A stretch of DNA of 64,000 nt, taken from contig NZ_FYAM01000004.1 in the NCBI RefSeq assembly GCF_900185645.1, forward strand, positions 308,499-372,498. Direction: 5' to 3'. The stretch comes from Clostridium sp. BSD9I1. Its GTDB lineage: Bacteria > Bacillota > Clostridia > Clostridiales > Clostridiaceae. A program made the position numbers and the translations under genes. Of this stretch, positions 35,653 through 44,290 are shown piece by piece. How positions within the stretch are numbered: position 1 is the first letter of the stretch; every line of letters begins with the position of its first letter. The notes under the pieces were generated by a model. That model saw nothing but the letters and a program-made list of their open reading frames with translations. It made no database searches and was not told the DNA's origin.

Positions 35653-36180
35653 ATGCCAGGAGATATATCAAAGCATACAAAGTATATTGTGGATTTACCT
35701 TATCCAGAGTCAAGGGTGGAAAGAAAAAGTGTGGAGTATGCAAATGTTCTTCTTCAAGATTATGCAGGAGCTGTAAGTGAATTTACTGCAATAAACCTTT
35801 ATGTGTATCAACACATTGTAAGTGAAGGAGATTTTCATGACTATGCAGAACTTATAGGTGGAGTATCCATGGCGGAAATGAAGCACCTAGAGCTTTTAGG
35901 AGAAACTATTAAGTTATTAGGGATAAAGCCAATTTATATGGACTCTGCGTGCCCTCCAGGAAGACTATGGACCCCTACCTATGTTAATTTTACAGTTTAT
36001 ATAAAAGAAATGCTTTTAGAAGATATTAAAGCAGAAACAGAGGCTATAAAAAATTATAAATATCATATTTCAATAATAAAAGATAAGTATATAAGAGAAC
36101 TTTTAAAAAGAATACTTGTGGATGAAGAGTTACACTTAAAATATTTCAAGCAGTTGTATAAAAAATATAGTAATATATGA
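35653..36180 (+). CDS. Ferritin-like diiron protein (rubrerythrin/bacterioferritin superfamily)
   Basis: 175 residues, mostly helical. The helix pairs carry diiron-type ligands: EFTAINLYVYQHI, EMKHLELLGETIKLLG (Glu-x-x-His), ETEAIKNYKYHI and DEELHLKYFKQLY (Glu-x-x-His). No rubredoxin-type Cys motif follows, so it is not a classical rubrerythrin. Some members of this group are manganese-catalase or peroxide-reducing proteins. The ATG follows GGGGGAG. It is the last gene of the metal island; a terminator separates it from prfC. Confidence 0.82.
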   Translation: MPGDISKHTKYIVDLPYPESRVERKSVEYANVLLQDYAGAVSEFTAINLYVYQHIVSEGDFHDYAELIGGVSMAEMKHLELLGETIKLLGIKPIYMDSACPPGRLWTPTYVNFTVYIKEMLLEDIKAETEAIKNYKYHISIIKDKYIRELLKRILVDEELHLKYFKQLYKKYSNI

Positions 36181-36196
36181 TAATTTATAATTTGAG

Positions 36197-36236
36197 GGAT
36201 ACATGGTGAAGTATTACTATGTATCCTATATTTTTA
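36197..36236 (+). terminator. Terminator ending the metal island
   Basis: GGATACAT pairs with ATGTATCC across a 14-nt loop and is followed by TATATTTTT. Confidence 0.75.
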
Positions 36237-36439
36237 TTCAAATATTGAAGTGATTTTTAGTGTGTTTAATCTTTAATTTAATATATGATTATGAAGTTAA
36301 CTCAAAGTGAGTGATACTAATTGATTATATAGGAAACAATATAACTATGAGAAAATATATATTTAAGGTTTAAAAATAAATAATAAATGTTATAATATTG
36401 TAGGAAATACTCACAAGTTTAAGAAGAGGAGAGTTTTGC

Positions 36440-38032
36440 GTGGAAGATTTAGTTAAAGAAATAGAGAGAAGAAGAACTTTTGCCATCATATCCCACCCGG
36501 ATGCTGGTAAAACTACCATAACTGAAAAACTGCTTTTATACGGAGGTGCCATAAGACTTGCAGGTTCCGTTAAAGCTAGAAAAGCTAATAAGCATGCAGT
36601 ATCTGACTGGATGGAAATAGAAAAACAGAGAGGTATATCTGTAACTTCTTCTGTTATGCAGTTTAACTATGATGGATACTGCATAAACATCTTGGATACC
36701 CCAGGTCACCAAGATTTCAGTGAGGATACATATAGAACACTTATGGCGGCAGATAGTGCTGTAATGGTTATAGATGCTGCAAAGGGTGTTGAGGAACAAA
36801 CTAAAAAACTTTTCCATGTATGTAGTTTAAGAGGAATACCTGTATTTACATTTGTAAATAAAATGGATAGAGAAAGCAGAGATCCTTTTGAATTAATGGA
36901 AGAAATAGAGAGCGTACTTGGAATTCGTTCCTATCCTATGAATTGGCCTATAGGATCTGGGGCAGATTTTAGAGGAGTATATGATAGAAACAGAAATGTA
37001 ATTGAAGTATTTAATGGTGGTAATCACGGACAGACTCAAGTAGAAGCTTTAGAAGGTGAAGTAAACGACCCAGTATTTAAAGAGCTTTTAGGAAGTGCAC
37101 TTCATGATAAACTTATAGAAGATATAGAACTATTAGATATAGCTGGAGACGATTTTGATATAGAGCAGGTAAGAAAAGGTGATCTTACTCCTGTATTTTT
37201 TGGAAGTGCCCTTACAAACTTTGGTGTAGAGCCATTTTTGAAGGACTTTTTGAATCTATCCACATCACCGCTTCCAAGAGAATCAGATCAAGGAGAAGTT
37301 GATACCTTCGAAGAGGAGTTTTCAGCTTTCATATTTAAAATTCAGGCTAATATGAATCCTGCGCACAGGGATAGAATTGCGTTTATGAGAATATGTTCCG
37401 GTAAGTTTAAAAAGGGAATGGAAGTATTCCATATTCAAGGCAAAAATAAAATTAAGCTAGCACAGCCACAACAATTCTTAGCACAGGATAGAGAAATAGT
37501 AGAAGAGGCTTATGCAGGAGATATCATAGGAGTTTTTGATCCAGGTATTTTTAGCATAGGAGACACTTTGTGTAAGAGCCCTAAAAAGTTTAAATTTGAG
37601 GGCATTCCAACTTTTGCACCAGAACATTTTGCTAGAGTTAAAACTATGGACACTATGAAGAGAAAGCAATTTGTAAAGGGAATTACGGAAATATCCCAGG
37701 AAGGTGCAATCCAAGTATTTAAGCAGATAAATATAGGAATAGAAGAAATAATAGTTGGAGTTGTAGGTGTACTACAATTTGAAGTATTAGAATATAGAAT
37801 GAAAAGTGAATATAATGTAGATATAAAAATGGAAAGACTTCCTTTTAGATATGTAAGATGGATTGAAAATACTGATATAGATGTAGAATCCCTTAGTATA
37901 ACTAGTGATACTAAGATTGTAAAAGACTTAAAGGATAGAAGCTTAATGTTATTCCAAAGTGATTGGGCTATAAGTTGGGCGCTAGATCACAATAAAGGAG
38001 TAGTTTTATCCGATATTGGTAAGAGTGAGTAA
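36440..38032 (+). CDS. prfC: Peptide chain release factor 3
   Basis: 530 residues from GTG 36440, with AAGAGGAGAG upstream. A translational GTPase: P-loop SHPDAGKTT, switch region RGISVTSSVMQF, DTPGHQDFSEDTYR (G3) and NKMD (G4) are intact, followed by RF3-specific domains. RF3 recycles RF1 and RF2 from the ribosome after peptide release. Single housekeeping gene flanking the metal island on its right. Confidence 0.96.
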   Translation: MEDLVKEIERRRTFAIISHPDAGKTTITEKLLLYGGAIRLAGSVKARKANKHAVSDWMEIEKQRGISVTSSVMQFNYDGYCINILDTPGHQDFSEDTYRTLMAADSAVMVIDAAKGVEEQTKKLFHVCSLRGIPVFTFVNKMDRESRDPFELMEEIESVLGIRSYPMNWPIGSGADFRGVYDRNRNVIEVFNGGNHGQTQVEALEGEVNDPVFKELLGSALHDKLIEDIELLDIAGDDFDIEQVRKGDLTPVFFGSALTNFGVEPFLKDFLNLSTSPLPRESDQGEVDTFEEEFSAFIFKIQANMNPAHRDRIAFMRICSGKFKKGMEVFHIQGKNKIKLAQPQQFLAQDREIVEEAYAGDIIGVFDPGIFSIGDTLCKSPKKFKFEGIPTFAPEHFARVKTMDTMKRKQFVKGITEISQEGAIQVFKQINIGIEEIIVGVVGVLQFEVLEYRMKSEYNVDIKMERLPFRYVRWIENTDIDVESLSITSDTKIVKDLKDRSLMLFQSDWAISWALDHNKGVVLSDIGKSE

Positions 38033-38044
38033 TTAGTTAACGGG

Positions 38045-38125
38045 TTGCATAATTTATAGTAATCCACGATTTCGTTATAAATGAGCACATCTCAATTTGC
38101 TGGGATGTGCTCATTAATTATGCAA
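38045..38125. repeat. Nested palindrome after prfC
   Basis: An outer pair TTGCATAATT / AATTATGCAA (10 of 10) encloses an inner pair ATGAGCACATC / GATGTGCTCAT (11 of 11). The inner hairpin may terminate prfC, but the outer perfect pair at 62-bp separation gives a larger cruciform-type structure. Confidence 0.65.
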
Positions 38126-38166
38126 GTTTTATGTGGAAGGTTCAATATTATCTTAAAATACTGCGT

Positions 38167-38319
38167 TTATATTTTCCTTCTTCCAAATAAAGCATCTACA
38201 ACAAATATCACTGCAGCAATTATCAGTAATAAGTGTATAAGACTACCACCAATTCTAAATATAAGACCTATAATCCAAAATAAAACTACAATTCCACCAA
38301 TCCATCTTAAAATACCCAT
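38167..38319 (-). CDS. Lmo0937-family small membrane protein (50 aa)
   Basis: 50 residues: MGILRWIGGIVVLFWIIGL, then FRIGGSLIHLLLIIAAVIFVV and the basic tail DALFGRRKI. Two hydrophobic helices with a central Gly-Gly and a positively charged end match the short Lmo0937-type membrane proteins found in Firmicutes. AGAGGTGATTTT provides the ribosome binding site before the ATG. The function of the family is not known; in some species it is stress-induced. Confidence 0.82.
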   Translation of the reverse strand: MGILRWIGGIVVLFWIIGLIFRIGGSLIHLLLIIAAVIFVVDALFGRRKI

Positions 38320-38426
38320 AAAATCACCTCTACATTTATTATTGGTTATAACATGTTTATAGTATTAACATAATTTTATGGTTTTATCCAACTTGCCACT
38401 TGCCATGTGGGTGGCACTTAACAAAT

Positions 38427-38460
38427 AAAAAAGAGAAAAATCTCTTTTGAGATTTTTCTC
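38427..38460 (-). terminator. Terminator of the zinc-ribbon gene
   Basis: On the minus strand GAGAAAAATC pairs with GATTTTTCTC and is followed by six T. Confidence 0.8.
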
Positions 38461-38469
38461 TATATTTTC

Positions 38470-38631
38470 TTAGTATCTTCTGTCGTTTCTGTTAGCTTTT
38501 CTAGCTTTTCTGCACTCTGGGCATCTTACTGGCTCATTTTCAAATCCTTTTTCTTTGTAAAAAGCCTGTTCTCCCTCAGTGAATACGAATTCCTTACCAC
38601 AATCTTTACATACGATAGTCTTATCTGCCAT
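38470..38631 (-). CDS. Small zinc-ribbon protein (53 aa)
   Basis: 53 residues. Two CxxC pairs, CKDCGKEF near residue 8 and CPECRKAR near residue 38, would bind one zinc ion; the rest is basic and ends RKANRNDRRY. AAGGAGGT gives an ideal ribosome binding site and a terminator follows. It belongs to a common small zinc-binding family of clostridia (probable zinc-ribbon) of unknown role, perhaps RNA binding by its charge. Confidence 0.85.
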   Translation of the reverse strand: MADKTIVCKDCGKEFVFTEGEQAFYKEKGFENEPVRCPECRKARKANRNDRRY

Positions 38632-38970
38632 TTAAAACAACCTCCTTAATATCATAGGAACAGGGTAATTTTTCATGGATAATCCTCCTACGATAAAGGA
38701 GATATCTATCTGAATAAATTAACCTTCCTTATTAAAACCGGAGAAGATCTCCTAGAGAATATTATAGCATAATTTAATAAAAAAACAACTAGGATTAGTA
38801 AAGTTATGTAATTTTAAACTGCCTATTTTGGCAATGTTTTAAGAAATTTGGGCAAGATAATAACCAATAAATTATGCATTAAAAATTCAGGATTCATAAT
38901 TAAAAATTAAAGTAATATATATGTTATAATATATATATAGTAATTTATAAGGTGAGTTAAGAGGGTATAT
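38632..38970. other. Intergenic region between divergent genes
   Basis: About 340 AT-rich bases separate the divergent zinc-ribbon and AlbA_2 genes. A short dyad (AAGGAGATATCT with AGATCTCCT, 38697-38756) lies nearest the zinc-ribbon gene. TATATAATATATATATAG just before 38940 is a plausible start region for the plus-strand gene. I see no gene. Confidence 0.5.
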
Positions 38971-40119
38971 ATGGATAAGAAAAGGCTTATAAATTTAATA
39001 AAAAAAGGCGAAGGAATAAAGCTAGATTTTAAGCAAAAATTAGAGCTAGATATGGAAAGTTCACGAAAGGAATTAGCTAAGGATATATGTGCTATAGCAA
39101 ATTCCAAAGGTGGAAGAGGATACTTAATAATAGGAGTAGAAGATAAAACAAAGAAAATTATCGGAATAGGTGATGAGTATAAATACAGTGAAGAACAAAT
39201 TCAACAAATAGTAAGCTCAAGATGTGAGCCGCCTATACCAATAAATTTAGAATTCGTAGATATAGAAAATAAGAGGATAGCTATAATAAATATATATGAT
39301 GGGCCACAAAAACCTTATCAAATTAGAGAAACTGGAGCTTTTTATATAAGAAGAGGATCTACTACAGATACTATGAGAAAAGAGGAAATTATATCAGCCC
39401 TTCAAGAAAACTTAAGTTTAAATTTAGAACTTTGTCCAATTGTAAATAGTACTTTAGACTGCATAGATAATTCTTTAGTAGATAAGTATTTTATGTTTAA
39501 AGGAATTGAAGCAAATGATAATAATAGAATAGAACTTATGGAAGGTGCATCAATAATAAACTTTGATGGAGATATGAATAAATATGTTTTAACTTTAGGA
39601 GGAGTATTAGTATTTTCTAGAATGAGTTACTTGTTTGCGCCTCACAGTATGATAAAAATAATTAATAAAGTAAATAAGAATTTTCCAGAGAGTATGGTAA
39701 TCCAAGGAGATCTACTCTCCATGTTAGATGAAGGTGAAGATGTAATAAGAGAGATACTTCCTAAGACATATCCAGTTAAGGCTATATATGAGGGATTAAG
39801 CAATGCCATATTATACAGAAATTATGCTTTATATTATACAGAAATAGAAGTAATTATAGAATCAAATAACATAATTTTAAATAGTCCAGGAAATCTATTG
39901 TCTAAGCATTTAGAAAATAATCATAGCTTTTTAAAAAGAAACATGTGGATTTATGAAAAGCTTATAACCTTAGATGACAAAGGAAGATTTTTAAATTCAG
40001 GAAGAGGTTTTGCAAGAATTAAGGCACAATTTAAGGGCAAAGCTAGAGTGAGTTTCGTAAATTCTTTAAAAGAAGAGAAGTTTAAAATTATTTATCCAGG
40101 AACTAAATTTTATAAGTAA
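38971..40119 (+). CDS. AlbA_2 (Schlafen-like) domain protein, putative DNA- or RNA-binding regulator
   Basis: 382 residues. The N-terminal 130 residues form an AlbA_2 domain: EGIKLDFKQKLELD, KELAKDICAIANSKGGRGYLIIGVEDKTK and FYIRRGSTTDTMRKEEI are its typical blocks. The remainder (about 170-382) keeps the shape of related ATP-binding regulators (AIYEGLSNAILYRNYA, IILNSPGNL) but the ATPase motifs are weak. Such proteins are usually called transcriptional regulators or helicase-related, without firm evidence. Single gene; no operon partner. Confidence 0.75.
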   Translation: MDKKRLINLIKKGEGIKLDFKQKLELDMESSRKELAKDICAIANSKGGRGYLIIGVEDKTKKIIGIGDEYKYSEEQIQQIVSSRCEPPIPINLEFVDIENKRIAIINIYDGPQKPYQIRETGAFYIRRGSTTDTMRKEEIISALQENLSLNLELCPIVNSTLDCIDNSLVDKYFMFKGIEANDNNRIELMEGASIINFDGDMNKYVLTLGGVLVFSRMSYLFAPHSMIKIINKVNKNFPESMVIQGDLLSMLDEGEDVIREILPKTYPVKAIYEGLSNAILYRNYALYYTEIEVIIESNNIILNSPGNLLSKHLENNHSFLKRNMWIYEKLITLDDKGRFLNSGRGFARIKAQFKGKARVSFVNSLKEEKFKIIYPGTKFYK

Positions 40120-40338
40120 CGGAATATTTCGGCAAGGATATAATAATAATAAGTAATAATATAAGGCGTAAATAGGTGCTGAAAATGGTTGTATAATACA
40201 TGAAAAATAAAAGTAAATAAAGGTAGAAAAATGTTTTTAAAATATTCAGTCAATTGTATTGAAATAATATTTCTTGTATTATATAATTTAGTTACAGGTA
40301 ACCTAAAAACCTAAAAAATATAGTTAGGGGTGGTAATC

Positions 40339-40776
40339 ATGATTCAAGTATTTTGCAGCCAGAGAGGATCAGGTAAGACTAAAGCATTGATACAAATGGC
40401 AAACAGCAAAGTTGAGACAGAAAAAGGACACATTGTTTATATTGACGATGACAAAAGGGCTCTATTTGAATTACACAGACAGATAAGATTTATACCAACC
40501 TGCGATTTTAAAATTAAAAACTATGAGAATTTTTATGGATTTTTGTGCGGCATAGTGTCACAAGATTACGATATTGACACCATTTTCGTTGATGGCTTAT
40601 TTAATGTTGTAAATCTTGATAGGGATAGTGCGGCACATTTGTTTTATCACTTAGAACAGTTAAGTGAAGATTATAACGTAGACTTTTATATAAGTGTTAA
40701 TGAGGAAGAAAATATTCCTGAGTGTATGAGAAAATACATGAGTGATTTGTATGTAAATGATTTAGTGTATGCTTAA
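40339..40776 (+). CDS. Small P-loop ATPase-like protein of unknown function
   Basis: 145 residues from ATG 40339, after TTAGGGGTGG; a GTG at 40330 lies in that site. It opens with MIQVFCSQRGSGKTKALIQMAN, a Walker A (RGSGKT), and has a Walker B-like hydrophobic strand ending in Asp at DTIFVDGLFNV. No other domain is seen. Conserved clostridial proteins of this kind are sometimes labelled PilT-like, but there is no pilus gene here. It is flanked by long non-coding stretches on both sides. Confidence 0.7.
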   Translation: MIQVFCSQRGSGKTKALIQMANSKVETEKGHIVYIDDDKRALFELHRQIRFIPTCDFKIKNYENFYGFLCGIVSQDYDIDTIFVDGLFNVVNLDRDSAAHLFYHLEQLSEDYNVDFYISVNEEENIPECMRKYMSDLYVNDLVYA

Positions 40777-40938
40777 TAACTTAAGCTGATGGATGAGAAA
40801 ATTACTTTTAGTTAATAGGGGAGAAAATTACTTTAAGTTCATATATAATGTAAACGTATGTTTTGATTGAAAATCAATATTTCTAAGTTGCAAATAAGGT
40901 TTAAGAATGGGATACTTTTTATGTTAAAATATTGGAGA
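40777..40938 (+). other. Non-coding stretch before the tyrS leader
   Basis: AT-rich, with TTGCAA near 40888 and a TTAAAAT near 40924 that might give a promoter for the tyrS leader. No gene, T-box motif or tRNA is seen. Confidence 0.4.
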
Positions 40939-40979
40939 AAACCTTAGGGCTGAAAATTAATTCAGCCCTAAGGTTTTTT
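40939..40979 (+). terminator. Strong terminator between the P-loop gene and the tyrS leader repeat
   Basis: AAACCTTAGGGCTGAA pairs with TTCAGCCCTAAGGTTT (16 of 16) followed by T's. It may end the preceding gene or act as an attenuator in a tyrS leader; the structured repeat begins in its T-run. Confidence 0.9.
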
Positions 40980-41106
40980 ATCCGACCGATGCTATTGCTA
41001 ACAGGGATAAGCACTGATATGCGCCTGGATAAGTTCTTCTAAGGTTCAGATGGAGCAAATATTCCTTATAAGCAAACTCCACCTAAACCTAAGAATCACT
41101 TGATAA
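40977..41106 (+). repeat. Structured leader-type repeat upstream of tyrS (copy 2)
   Basis: Nearly identical to 14526-14677 over its last 100 bases (from GGATAAGCACTGATA to AATCACTTGATAA), differing by one transition and a small change in the loop after GATGGAG. The 5' part keeps TTATCC / GGATAA but lacks the extra CCCCA / TGGGG hairpin of the first copy. It ends 83 bp before the tyrS start, against 79 bp for ftsH, and has the same orientation to its gene. Confidence 0.8.
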
Positions 41107-41189
41107 GGTTGATAAAAATTTCATTTATATATATACTATACATATATAAAAATTGGGATATTAAACTAAGTAATAAGGAGGTAAGCTTA

Positions 41190-42410
41190 ATGAGCAATGT
41201 ATTTGATGTACTAATGGAACGTGGATACATAAAACAATTAACTCATGAAGAAGAAATAAAAGAAGCATTGGGAAAGGAAAAAGTTACATTTTATATAGGT
41301 TTTGACCCCACAGCAGATAGTTTACATATAGGACACTTTCTTCCTATGATGATGATGGCACATATGCAAAGAGCAGGACACAGACCTATTGCACTTGTAG
41401 GTGGCGGTACTGTAATGATAGGAGACCCTTCAGGTAAAACAGATATGAGAAAGATGCTTGATAAAGAGACTATTAATAAAAATGTACAGAGTATAAAAGG
41501 TCAATTATCAAGATTTATAGATTTCAGTAATGATAAGGCAATTTTAGCTGATAATGCAGATTGGCTGCTAAAACTGAACTATGTAGAATTTATAAGAGAA
41601 ATAGGGGTGCATTTTTCAGTTAATAAAATGCTTACAGCAGAGTGCTTTAAGCAAAGATTAGAAAAAGGACTTTCTTTCTTAGAGTTTAACTATATGCTAA
41701 TGCAAGGATATGATTTCTTAGAGCTTAACAGAAGATATGGCTGTACTATGCAGTTAGGCGGAGATGATCAGTGGTCCAATATGTTAGCTGGAGCTGACCT
41801 TATAAGAAGAAAAGAAAGTAAGGCAGCATATGCCATGACCTGTACTTTGCTTACTAATAGTGAAGGAAAGAAAATGGGTAAGACTGAAAAGGGAGCATTG
41901 TGGCTTGATAAGGAAAAAACTACTCCATATGAGTTTTATCAATACTGGAGAAATGTAGATGATGCAGACGTAGAAAAGTGTTTAGCATTATTAACATTTT
42001 TACCTATGGATGAAGTTAAAAAACTAGGAGCCTTAGAAGGTGCAGAAATAAATGAAGCAAAAAAGGTTCTAGCTTTTGAAGTTACAAAGCTTATCCATGG
42101 AGAAGAAGAAGCAGTTAAAGCGAAGTCAGCTGCAGAAGCTTTATTTGGAGCAGGAAAGGACATGAGTAATGTTCCTACAGCAACTATAACTAGAGAAAAG
42201 TTAAACTTAAGTATATTAGATATACTTGTTGAAACTAAAGTATTACCTTCTAAAGGTGAAGCTAAAAGATTAATTCAGCAGGGTGGACTTAGTATAAACG
42301 ATGAAAAGGTTACAGATGCAGCTAGAATAGTTACCGAAGAAGATTTTAAAGATGGAGCTATGATAGTAAAAAGAGGAAAGAAAAATTATAACAGAATAGT
42401 AATTGAATAG
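41190..42410 (+). CDS. tyrS: Tyrosyl-tRNA synthetase
   Basis: 406 residues from ATG 41190, after AAGGAGGT; an earlier in-frame start at 41100 lies in the leader repeat. Class I motifs: [11 protein letters not shown] (HIGH) and KKMGKTEKG, the TyrZ/TyrS-type variant of [16 protein letters not shown] and [10 protein letters not shown] form the tyrosine site. The C-terminal S4 RNA-binding domain is visible as [19 protein letters not shown]. Charges tRNA-Tyr. A T-box is not seen; a structured repeat of unknown role takes the leader position. Confidence 0.96.
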   Translation: MSNVFDVLMERGYIKQLTHEEEIKEALGKEKVTFYIGFDPTADSLHIGHFLPMMMMAHMQRAGHRPIALVGGGTVMIGDPSGKTDMRKMLDKETINKNVQSIKGQLSRFIDFSNDKAILADNADWLLKLNYVEFIREIGVHFSVNKMLTAECFKQRLEKGLSFLEFNYMLMQGYDFLELNRRYGCTMQLGGDDQWSNMLAGADLIRRKESKAAYAMTCTLLTNSEGKKMGKTEKGALWLDKEKTTPYEFYQYWRNVDDADVEKCLALLTFLPMDEVKKLGALEGAEINEAKKVLAFEVTKLIHGEEEAVKAKSAAEALFGAGKDMSNVPTATITREKLNLSILDILVETKVLPSKGEAKRLIQQGGLSINDEKVTDAARIVTEEDFKDGAMIVKRGKKNYNRIVIE

Positions 42411-42426
42411 ATGGATTCCTTGAAGC

Positions 42427-42476
42427 ATGAAATTTACATCTAGGGAAAGGTTCATTTTACCAGATGTAAATTTCAT
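42427..42476 (+). terminator. Perfect hairpin just after tyrS
   Basis: ATGAAATTTACATCT pairs with AGATGTAAATTTCAT (15 of 15) across a 20-nt loop. It has no T-run; the true terminator may be the next hairpin at 42515. Confidence 0.6.
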
Positions 42477-42514
42477 ACAAATAAGGTGTGAAAACTTATT
42501 ACAAAGCATTAATG

Positions 42515-42541
42515 AAAAAATCGGATCACGTCCGATTTTTT
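42515..42541. terminator. Terminator between tyrS and rimI
   Basis: AAAAAATCGGA pairs with TCCGATTTTTT across a TCACG loop and can work in both directions between the convergent genes. Confidence 0.85.
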
Positions 42542-42581
42542 GCTTTTTATTAAGTACTAATTATTAAATATGCACTATAAT

Positions 42582-43064
42582 TTAGATATAGTGTTTCCAC
42601 ATAATTATGGCATCCTCGCCATTATCGCTGTAATAGTTTTTTCTAACGCCTTCTTCTATAAAGCCAAATTGTTTATAAAGATTTTGAGCAGATAAATTGG
42701 ATTTGCGAACTTCCAAGGTAAGACCTATTAGGTTTTCATTTTTACTTATGAACATTAACTTATCCATTAATAAAGTTCCAATTCCCTTACGTCTGAAATC
42801 TGGATGTACTGCAATATTTGTGACATGGCCTTCATCAACTATAATCCAAAGTCCTGCAAAGCCTACCACAATATCATTTTCCACGGCTACCACGTATCTT
42901 GCATGGGTATTAGATGTTAGTTCTCCTTTAATAGAAGTTATACTCCAGGATATTGGAAAGCATAGCGTACTTATTTCATATATAGAAAAAATGTCTTCGA
43001 GATCGGCTACTCTAATTTCAATTTCGTTATTATTCATCTTTATTACAAGAATTTCTCCTTTCAT
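42582..43064 (-). CDS. rimI: Ribosomal protein bS18-alanine N-acetyltransferase
   Basis: 160 residues, GNAT fold: the acetyl-CoA loop is VHPDFRRKGIGTLLMDKL, and NLIGLTLEVRKSNLSAQNLYKQFGF is the family's C-terminal block. RimI acetylates the N-terminus of ribosomal protein S18, or in some bacteria other proteins. The start used overlaps tsaB by 35 bases; the ATG at 43037 is an alternative but stands 17 bases from the only good AAGGAG. Third gene of tsaE-tsaB-rimI, a common clostridial operon. Confidence 0.92.
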   Translation of the reverse strand: MKGEILVIKMNNNEIEIRVADLEDIFSIYEISTLCFPISWSITSIKGELTSNTHARYVVAVENDIVVGFAGLWIIVDEGHVTNIAVHPDFRRKGIGTLLMDKLMFISKNENLIGLTLEVRKSNLSAQNLYKQFGFIEEGVRKNYYSDNGEDAIIMWKHYI

Positions 43065-43743
43065 ATTCTCTTTCAGCTTGAGACTTTCTTAGATATATAG
43101 GAGCAAAGCTGTAAATATCTTCGTAAATACCAGCTTTTAGAAGGGACATCCCTATTTCTCCTATGCAAGATGCTCTTACCACATTTAAACTTGCAGGAGC
43201 AAAATTGGCATTTGGAATTTGAGATAAAATTTCATCTCTAAATTTATCTGTGCAATCTCCTATAAAACATACATCTTCATTTTTGTTTTTTATTATTTCT
43301 AGTAACTCTTTTAATGAAATAGCTGAATGCTCTAAGATCTGTGTTAAATTGCCTTGTTCAAACTTATATAAGGCAGTGTAAACATTATCTCTTAAGGCAT
43401 CCAGTATAGGGCATATTATACCATTAGTATATGCCATAGCACCTGCAAGTGCATCCAAAGAAGATACAGAAACAAAGGGTTTACCTGTGCCTTGGCTTAG
43501 CCCCTTTATGGTTGCAGCTCCAATTCGAAGACCTGTAAAAGAACCAGGGCCTTTGGAAACCACAAAGCCATCTATGTCTTTTATAGATAAATGTAAGCTT
43601 TTTAGCAAATACTCAATCATTGGCATTGTAATAACTGAATGCTGCTTTTTATAGTTAAAGATTATTTCACCTAAGAGCTTGGTATCATCTAAAATAGCAC
43701 AGGTTGCAGATTCTGTAGCTGTATCTAAACTTAAAATTTTCAT
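43030..43743 (-). CDS. tsaB: tRNA threonylcarbamoyladenosine biosynthesis protein TsaB
   Basis: 237 residues, an ASKHA-fold protein with the TsaB pattern ILSLDTATESATCAI, HSVITMPMIEYLL and VSKGPGSFTGLRIGAATIKGLSQG. It is a non-catalytic partner of TsaD in making t6A at position 37 of ANN-decoding tRNAs. Its ATG overlaps the tsaE stop by four bases. TsaD itself is encoded 6 kb away at 49776 on the other strand. Confidence 0.95.
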   Translation of the reverse strand: MKILSLDTATESATCAILDDTKLLGEIIFNYKKQHSVITMPMIEYLLKSLHLSIKDIDGFVVSKGPGSFTGLRIGAATIKGLSQGTGKPFVSVSSLDALAGAMAYTNGIICPILDALRDNVYTALYKFEQGNLTQILEHSAISLKELLEIIKNKNEDVCFIGDCTDKFRDEILSQIPNANFAPASLNVVRASCIGEIGMSLLKAGIYEDIYSFAPIYLRKSQAEREYERRNSCNKDE

Positions 43744-44198
43744 AGTTTAATCTCCTTTATGTAATCATATCTTTTGCCAACATAGGTAATTGAAACTTTC
43801 CTTTTATGAATATCATCTCCGGAAGTTTTTTCAATATTTATCTCAATGTGTTCATCAGGAATAAGTTCTTCTATAAGGTTAGACCACTCAATTACGCTTA
43901 CACCTTCACCAAATATGTATTCATCAAAACCAATTGCTGCAATTTCATCTGGATCGTTTACTCTATACACGTCAAAGTGATATAGTTTTAATCGGCCATC
44001 ATATTCATTTACTATGTTAAATGTAGGACTTGTTATATTATCATCTATTTCTAAGCCCTCAGCAATACCTTTAGTTAGATGGGTTTTCCCAGTACCCAAG
44101 TCTCCATTTAGGCAAATTATATCAGAAGGGTTGCAAAGTTCTCCTATCATTTTACCTATTTTAAAGGTATCTTCTATATTTTTGCATATAAATTCCAT
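43740..44198 (-). CDS. tsaE: tRNA threonylcarbamoyladenosine biosynthesis ATPase TsaE
   Basis: 152 residues. P-loop GDLGTGKTHLTKGIAEGL and the Walker B-like YHFDVYRV, then DEIAAIGFDEYI and SVIEWSNLIEELIP, are the TsaE signature. It is the ATPase that drives turnover of the TsaB-TsaD complex in t6A synthesis. First gene of the operon, translationally coupled to tsaB. AGTAGGT precedes the ATG. Confidence 0.95.
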   Translation of the reverse strand: MEFICKNIEDTFKIGKMIGELCNPSDIICLNGDLGTGKTHLTKGIAEGLEIDDNITSPTFNIVNEYDGRLKLYHFDVYRVNDPDEIAAIGFDEYIFGEGVSVIEWSNLIEELIPDEHIEINIEKTSGDDIHKRKVSITYVGKRYDYIKEIKL

Positions 44199-44290
44199 AA
44201 AAAAACCTACTTTCTAATATCCTTTATTATAATATTTTATCCTAATTTATTAAAAAAGAAAACTTAAGAGTAAAATATATAGATGCAATA

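Noticed and set aside
38081..38362. 93-codon plus-strand frame after prfC
   Set aside because: It is the antisense of the Lmo0937-type membrane peptide at 38167-38319, which has a better ribosome binding site and a recognisable family.
40977..41189. T-box leader for tyrS
   Set aside because: There is a terminator and a structured leader, but no GGGTGG-ACCGCG antiterminator sequence and no specifier loop, and the same element also precedes ftsH, which is not a synthetase gene.
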